NCBI GenBank assembly: GCA_947311845.1
Contig: CAMZMU010000049.1
Coordinates: forward strand, 3,407,368-3,471,367
Reading direction: 5' to 3'
From: Poa pratensis
Taxonomy: Eukaryota > Streptophyta > Magnoliopsida > Poales > Poaceae
DNA length: 64,000 nucleotides
Both the position numbers and the translations under genes were made by a program. The first letter of the stretch is position 1, and every line of letters begins with the position of its first letter. Under the pieces are notes generated by a model. That model was given only the letters and a program-made list of their open reading frames with translations, had not been told where the DNA came from and ran no database searches. Below, in pieces: positions 57,065 to 64,000 of the stretch.

Positions 57065-59702
57065 GCCATGGCACATTTGTACGTCAACCAACAGAACAAT
57101 CAAGATTTATATCACTCCAAAACGCTTACCTTGAATGGGAATAGATCATGTTAAAACAGAGGCACAGGGCACTGTTATCTGGCTAGTTGTAAGATAGAGT
57201 TTATGAATGCATAATGTAGATCGCCTGCAAACTGTGTGTTCATGCAATCATTTCGTCTCTGAACAATGCTAGACCGAGGCCTCCGTCGTCGCGGCCGGAG
57301 CCTACACCTACTCCCACCACCGGGTTGCCATTAGAATCAAGGATGGCTTCAACGTACTGTCAATGCACTTGAGCGACAAGAGAAGCCTCCTCATCTCCTT
57401 ACGGATATGTCAATGTTTCAAACACTTAGTTGTTTCTTCAACGATTCATCAACTTATAGAATGATCTGCCAAAGCATGACAATTTCAGTACCACCTTAAC
57501 TGAAGCAGTCCAATATATCTGCTTCTTTTACTGCAGATCGTTGGAGTAACGACACCACCTTGACATGTAGTACTAGTTCAGTGAACAAGGTTACTAAGAT
57601 TTGTCAGCAAGCCATCATCATGTCCTCATTTTCTTTTAAATGAAACTCATCCCGGATAGGATTTTAGAGATTGAATCAATGCTTACAGAGCAAACAGTGC
57701 AGTTTTTAAGATGGAAAAAGGTTAACCAAGTTATTGTCCGCTGATATATTTTGAAGCTAACAAAGAAAGCATAGGACATAGCTGCTGATGCTGCAAACTG
57801 GGAGTTCAATTCAAGATCACCCTTAAGTGATGGACAACAACATGAGAAGACCAGGCACCACAAAAACACCCCTCTTACGTACTGAAGAGCGGCATCCTGC
57901 TCTTCAACATGCTCAACCAGCATGACAAACAATTCTTCAGCAATGTGCACCGATAAGACCCAAATATATATATCCTGCTGTAAAGCAACAAATTATCCGC
58001 ACAGATCTTACATGTCATCATCAATTCAACCTATCTATGAGCAAAACCAAGCTTTAGCATAATATTTTTGATAAAATTCCATTCAACAGATTGTCAAATT
58101 CACGCTGAAGTTGGTACATCTACAAACTGCAAGGAATTCAATCGGGTCACTCTTCTTAACCTCCCAGGCTATCTCAGTGGACCAATATAATATATATGAA
58201 GAAAATTGTGAAAGCGAGACAGGCAGGTTATGTATTTACTCTACATGCAGGACAAGTAGAAAATCAGCAAGGTAGAAGGCAATTGGTCGTGCCCATAAAG
58301 GATAAATAAGGTTAATTAGCTATTAGGCATTTGGAACAGAGCCATACCTCTTCCATATATGTAGGTACAGAAAGCATGGAGAAATGTGTGTTGATGCCTT
58401 TGAGTAATAGATATTTCCAAAGTAAGGAGAATCTGTGAAACCATTCTGAAAAATATAATAACCAAAATACTTCCGATGATCACTATAACCTTGCAGTCTT
58501 GCACTACTCTGTGACCAAACATCTGGACATCTTCATCTGACTGCACTCTACTGGTATGTGCACCGTTGGCCAAAAAGATGCAACAAATAACGAAATAAAA
58601 CCTAACTTGTTAGGCAATGTTCTTGGGTCACTGAAGCTGGTCTAATGTTTTACACGGTTGCCTTTGTTCAGTAGCTTCCCAGCTTCAGCCGCTTAAAAAT
58701 CAGAATCCTGCTGATAATACACCAAGCCTTGCAATATCTGTGCAAGAGCATCCATCACTAAAAGCACCCTCCCCTCGAAAATTATGACACACCTGGATGT
58801 GTAGGTGACAGCCTCCCAGACGTGATACTACTGCAACTCAAGTTTGATTTCTGTGGTATATCACTTATTTCCTCATGTATGTTTACACTGGTTGCAGTTT
58901 GGTTTACTGTGGGCTTGTTGCTTACATGCGTACATGGGATTCACTGCTGTAATTCAGTAATTACAGTGCATTCTATGGTGATACCGAGTCATAGGACTTC
59001 ATCAACTGGGAGTGGGAAAGATGGAACCTACATACTACATAAGAGATTAGCTCTAGGCCTGCTAACTGTAACAAAAAACTGTATATACATCTCAAATAAC
59101 AGGTTTTCAGCAGTGTATGTACATACTCGAGGAAAAGTATCTGACGGAGTAAATGGTCATCATGATTGTGATGAGAGAACCGAATTTACAGGAATACATC
59201 CCTTGTTCGATGTTTTTTTTTTGTAAGAAACAATCTAAATTAGGCTCATTATTTGTTGAGGCATTGACTACTATATGCTTGTCATGTCCCAAATTGTCCC
59301 ACAGGACATGCCCGCACCATCTGCTCATCAATGGTACCTCTTATTGGGAGATGAATTTAGAGATTGAGAGCAAACTATATAGTTTCAAGATAAGAAGACT
59401 AAGTTACTATCTTCAGATGTATTTTCAAGAAAATTAAGCAATGGACCACATGGTCACTGCTACTGCAAATTCGAGGTTCATTACATGTAATCCAGTCACC
59501 CAAGCACGACAACATGGATATATTATCAAGCTTACAGTCAACAGCGAAAATCCAACACTACTGTGAGAAAACAAGCACCACTGCACCCAAACAGCTACTG
59601 GATAGTGAATACTAACACAAGTGATCGGTGTTCAGAAGTCCCAGTTGGTCATCTTCGCTATTGCCCTAAGCATCTTCAACCATATGCTGTCAATGTGTCA
59701 AC
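57065..59702. other. 3' flank of F-box copy D, duplicated unit
   Basis: No complete gene. 58270-59700 matches 26460-28460. On the - strand 57230-57350 is an open frame with EAILDSNGNPVVGVGVGSGR, a coding-like piece I cannot place. 58320-58510 holds the conserved GYSDHRKYFGYYIFQNG frame. Remaining sequence is AT-rich. Confidence 0.5.
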
Positions 59703-60974
59703 TCACAGTTCTGCAAACAAAGATTTCCATCATATACTACTTTCTTTTTTGGATGCACTTACTAGTATATTATTACTTAAGAGTTGTTCCCGAATAAAAA
59801 AGAAATGAGCTATATATATACCTTTTGGATTGTAAAAGCTCATGTATGGAACTAAAGTACGAATTTCTTTTCTCTTCCAGATCTTCTTCCACTGTAGCGT
59901 CTTGAGGTTAATCTCGCAGATGCCAAATTCCGTGTTCAGAAAAATGATATCGCAGCGCTCCACAGATCCAATCAATGTAAGACTATACTCTGGATTTAGA
60001 ATGGGTAGAAGTTCCCCAAGATTGATTACTTTACATTCAGTCCAGGACACTTCTCCATCGGCACCCAGCTGTCTTGACCACAGGCAGAGGGTTAACCCGT
60101 CCACATATGCAAACCCCAAAGTGCCATCCTCCATCGCCATGAGTATAGTGGCAGAAGAATCAACCACATCCAGAGGTGTGTCAATCAGTGATAAGCAATT
60201 AGAACTCAAGTCGTATTTGAGAATTCCTACATGGCCATCATCATCATCAATGTACACAAGCATGAAGTGAAGAGCGCCTTCGACGAGGACAGGGCACTTT
60301 GGCTGGATGTATGGATCGCCCTCTATATGAAATCCAGGGACTGCTTCGATCCACTCGCCGAGCTGAAAATCAGAAGATGGCTCGCTGCATTCACCCGTCT
60401 CCGGCGAGGACAGCCACACGCTTGCAACACTATCAGCAAGAAAACCCAATTTCAGGCCGACAAAGACGACCCGGAAAGGGCCATCATGACACGCGCGGTG
60501 GTCGCAGCCTGTCACGGCGCAGACCACCGCGGCCCCATAGCTCTCTCCCGATGCGGGCGCGCGCATGTCCCACCAGCTGCCCGTCATGGGGTCTGAAACG
60601 GCGAGCTTCCCGGTACGAACACCCTCCTTATCCCCGAGAACAACACGGCCATGGCGGCAGTCCAACGCGTTGCATCCATAGGACCTCCAGCCTTGGAATT
60701 CCGAGGAAATGCGCGCCTGGAATTTCGTGGTGGAGAGGAAGAGTGGCTCCATCAGCGATTCGGGGTACATGTCCCGGCAATAAAAGAAGCCGAGCATGGG
60801 GGGAGCTCCATGGAACTCGCGGTAGCGACCCTGGAAGGCAGGCCCGGTGAGGAGGCCGAGCCAGAGCTTGCTGGCGAGGGAGGCGCGCACGAGCGACGCG
60901 GGCTCGTCCGGCGGGAGGCGGATAAATACCTCCTCGAGAAGCTCTTCCGGCAGCGTCGCTGACGGCGGCGGCAT
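59703..60974 (-). CDS. F-box protein gene, copy D, intact, 386 aa
   Basis: Exon 1 is 60974-59822, donor GTATAT; exon 2 is 59710-59703 after TTTGCAG and adds only Glu-Leu-stop. I chose the ATG at 60974 because all copies share MPP there, although the frame is open further upstream. Residues about 8-46 are the F-box (LPEELLEEVFIRLPPDEP), which docks to SKP1 in an SCF E3 ligase. The remaining 340 residues are expected to select the substrate; they have regularly spaced motifs (CRHGRVVLGD, DPMTGSWWDM, CDHRACHDGPFRVVFVG, GILKYDLSSNCLSLID, MAMEDGTLGFAYVDGLTL, LQWKKIWKR) suggesting a beta-propeller-like fold. That fold is inference. It is the only copy without frameshift or stop. Confidence 0.88.
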
Positions 60975-62460
60975 GGTCGTCGGTGGCGGTGGAGGCGGCG
61001 GCGAGGGTTTGGGGTGGGGAAATTTTGGAGGAGCCGGGCGGGGAGGAGGGAAGTGGGGATTGTGGCCAGTGTAGTGTGACTTCGGTTCGACCAGCTCCAC
61101 GCGTTGAGTGACCGACGTGTGGGGCCTGCCAGACAGTGAGGGGTGCGTGGAAAGCACATGAGCACTAAACTGAACTTCATGACACTCTGTTCTTGCTCAC
61201 TCATTTCTTTTTTCAGTGAGGGTGCGTGCCGCGACGTTTTCGTAGCCGGAGATCCTGACCTTGACGGTTTTGGAGCTGAGGCGGCCTCAACCGAGCCGGG
61301 CAGCCGGCGATATGGGCGGCGACGCGCCGGCCGTGACGACGCCGGCCATGGACTCCGTCGACCACACCTCATTCAGTCGGTAAGCTCCATCCTCAATCTG
61401 AAGGATTTGACTCCTGGTCTGAGTGGTGCCATGAATTTGCATCTTCTCAGCGACAGAGCAAGATAGGTTTGATGTTTGATTAATTTCCTCATCTAGCTGA
61501 TTGCGTGTACACGAATGACAAACTATCTGACTGCATGATGTTTGCTTCCATCAAGGCTGAAATCTAAGGCAATAATAATGGTTTGATTGTTTCCAAGCTC
61601 ATGAACACTGAACACATGTGCTGAAATTTGAACAGAACGTCTTGAACGAATCCCTCGTCGCCTGTGCGTCGGGCCACCACCGTTGCCAGGTTGCGTGTTT
61701 ACACGGCACGAACTGGCTGTCAAGGATTTATGTGTTCTGTGTAATTATAGGAAAGGTTTGTGTTCTTTGCAAGATCAAAAGCCATGTTGTGCTTCTATGC
61801 AAAAATTGCCCCAACATCAACATGTGGTGTAATTCCTATCAGTAGCTGAATCCTGACTGTGCTATTACACGAAGCCTTGGAGAATGGTTGTCACAACCTG
61901 AAATTCGCAGACGTGATACAGTATGGTCGTGCTGCATTAACCAGTATCGTCCTGCATATCTCTAACAACTTGCAGAATCAATTGCCCTCTTTGCAGGTTT
62001 CAGAAAACTGGTAGAGGGCGTAGTAATGCTGCTCTTGCCCCTTAGGAGTAACAATACTTTTGCTTCTGTAACTTGAGATGTCACAGTTTCCTTCCTGTTA
62101 GTGGTTTTTCTCCTTCACCAGTGTGTATTATTATTTTCAGACACCTACTTGGCAACATAACTGCATGAGCTTGCTGTTTCTTCACGGTTGGACCATCTGC
62201 AACCCTTCTTTTAGATTTCAGCAGTACCACCTTAACTGAAAGACTAATCGGCAGTGCTCCTCCCTTCTTCGGCGGAAGAAATTAGTACAAAACCTTAGAC
62301 TCAAATGAAGTGTTAGTACCGGTGATCCCAAGTTTCTGACATTTTTAAACAAAGGACCTTACATTCAGTAATTCCCTTTGCATTAGCTCAAACCAAAGAA
62401 ACAAAATACTGCAGTAACAACAACCCTTTTGACACGTGGTACTAGTTCAGTTTACAAAAG
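60975..62460. other. 5' flank of F-box copy D with a possible divergent exon
   Basis: 60975-61160 is GC-rich leader. 61160-61310 has splice-like pyrimidine tracts. The rest to 62460 is AT-rich and shows no gene with confidence. Confidence 0.4.
61312..61379 (+). CDS. Possible first exon of an unidentified divergent gene
   Basis: An ATG at 61312 begins MGGDAPAVTTPAMDSVDHTS and runs to a consensus donor GTAAGC at 61380. The exon is 22 codons plus two bases. I could not find downstream exons that join convincingly, so this may be a remnant. Confidence 0.25.
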
Positions 62461-64000
62461 CAACAAGATGAAAAATTCACTAGCGTCGCACAGCCATCCA
62501 GCATACAGAAGCCATGATCATCTTTCTGGGCGACAGAAGGTTATCAGGAGTCGACAGTCTACATAAATCTGCTGATCATTTGAACCTCCTCTCTGTCTCA
62601 GGAGACCTAACCGTAGACTTCTTTGAAAAGTGGGAATATGCAGATCATTTTGAAGCAAACTAAATAGGGCAAGAAAACTGGAGTGTATTACACGATCACC
62701 CTTGCGTGCACACAGACAACCCGAGAAAATCACCAAATTTATACTGACAAAAGCAACAAGATGAGAAATCAACCACCCTTCTGAACATTTGTTTCGAACA
62801 CCCATGTTGTCTCCTAGAGTAGCCAACTAGCCATTAAACAAAACCACCAGATAGTATACTTCAAGCATCCAAAAAAGAAACCGAACATAAACTACAGTTA
62901 TTACAGCCCCAGGGGTAGAGCAACATCTACAGTCTCATTACTTGAGCAAAATAAGTTCTAGGGAGAAGAAGAATCTTCATCCTGTGATGCCAGCCATGCC
63001 TCACGTGCGTACGCCTCTACGAGAAATTGCAGTTCAATATAAAATCAACCTTCTGCGCACACGGCCAACACCAGAAAATCAAGAGCCAACAAAGCACCAC
63101 CAAAACACCTATCAGCTAGTGACATATGGCACATAAGAAATTCATTAGCGTTTCTGTTAATAACCTCTGCCATCTCATAATGTCTACTTCAGAAACATAT
63201 GTCTTCACCAGAAAACTTAGCATCAAAAATCAAGAACCACCAAAACGCCCATGTTGCCTCCTAGTGACCATCATTTCCCAGTGCCCATGTTAAGTAGCTA
63301 TCAAGCATTTGGAACAGAGCCATACCTCTTCAAGTATAGGTACATAAAGCATAGAGCAATGTGTGCTGATGCTACTGAGTATAAGATCTTTTCCAAGTAA
63401 GGAAACCAGTCTGAAAATATGATAGAACAAAAGAATTGCAATGATCACTATAGCCTTGCACTCTGACCAAACATATGAAGATCTTTATCTAACTAAATTG
63501 ACCATTATATCCACTGTAGACCAACAATGTGTAAAAAATAACGAACAAAAATAGAATACTTTTGTGGAGTTATGAAAGCAGATAAAACCTCTTTGAGACC
63601 TACAGTGCACTTTCAAGCAAACTAAACAACAGAGCGCATACAAGTCAAAAAAAATAACAGAGCGCATAGTTGTGTTGCCGCTGCAAGAAAGCGGAGGTTC
63701 ATTCCAAGATAATATATTCGCCCACTAATACATGGCAACATGGGAATTTATCAAGCTCACTGACAAAAGCCAGCAACAGTACGAGGAAACAAGCACCATT
63801 TCATCAAACCAGGTACTAAATAGTGGCATAATACATCATAAGACCGCTATCTCCTCCAAGTTGATCGTGTTTCTTGTTGATGGGAGTGCCCTCCCTGCAA
63901 ATTCAACCAAGTGTTGTCAATGCGCTGCATCACCTGGGTTCGCCCTCTCTGCAAAGTAAGATATTTCAGTGTGATCACAAAAGGAGATGAGATGATAGCA
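62460..64000. repeat. Further copy of the F-box 3' flank, decayed
   Basis: Segments match the flank left of copy C and of copy D: TCTGGGCGACAGAAGGTTAT at 62522 compares with 47248, and GCATTTGGAACAGAGCCATACCTCTT at 63306 compares with 58328. In the other units an F-box gene follows to the right, so another copy may lie just beyond the window. No gene is seen within this stretch. Confidence 0.5.

Noticed and set aside
60974..61157. Upstream N-terminal extension of F-box copy D from 61157
   Set aside because: The extra 61 codons are Pro-rich, and the other copies share only the MPP start at 60974.

Overview
This window is nuclear DNA of a grass, most likely a Pooideae/Triticeae species (wheat, barley or a relative). 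I infer that from split genes with GT-AG introns, dense nested transposable elements of cereal type (a Sirevirus-like copia element, CACTA elements with GCCGACGG or GGTCCCGGTT subterminal repeats, a Helitron with grass-type ends, Stowaway and Mutator elements, LINEs) and grass-specific gene families. Species cannot be named from the sequence alone.

Layout. 1-5271 is the 3' part of a Sirevirus-like LTR retrotransposon: the RNase H end of pol, an env-like gene that appears to be spliced, several polypurine tracts and a complete 3' LTR. 5272-7362 looks like the right-hand part of an old CACTA element. 8137-8349 is a Mutator-type MITE. 8627-10136 is F-box copy A (pseudogene, + strand). 12353-15776 is a five-exon DUF3615 gene with a LINE-like retroposon in intron 1. 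16875-18513 is a three-exon Sec14/CRAL-TRIO gene on the - strand. 20969-25679 is a CACTA element carrying a receptor-kinase fragment and three 658-bp repeats. 26460-36900 is F-box copy B with its flanks, split by a 5.7-kb Helitron that carries a GNAT fragment and a nested LINE. 37046-47142 is a 10.1-kb CACTA element with an exonuclease-like gene, a telomere-like minisatellite and a decayed Transposase_24/Ulp1 gene. 51888-53190 is F-box copy C (pseudogene). 54152-54274 is a Stowaway MITE. 55038-56913 is a Pack-MULE carrying a CDK-like kinase fragment. 59703-60974 is F-box copy D, the only intact copy.

How it fits together. The right 45 kb is a tandemly duplicated F-box locus in which gene, 5' flank and 3' flank were copied several times. 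Transposons then landed in individual copies, so the paralogous copies preserve the empty sites. This fixes several insertion boundaries and target-site duplications at single-base level. The genes that look intact are the DUF3615 gene, the Sec14-like gene and F-box copy D. Everything else that codes is transposon-derived, a captured fragment or a pseudogene.
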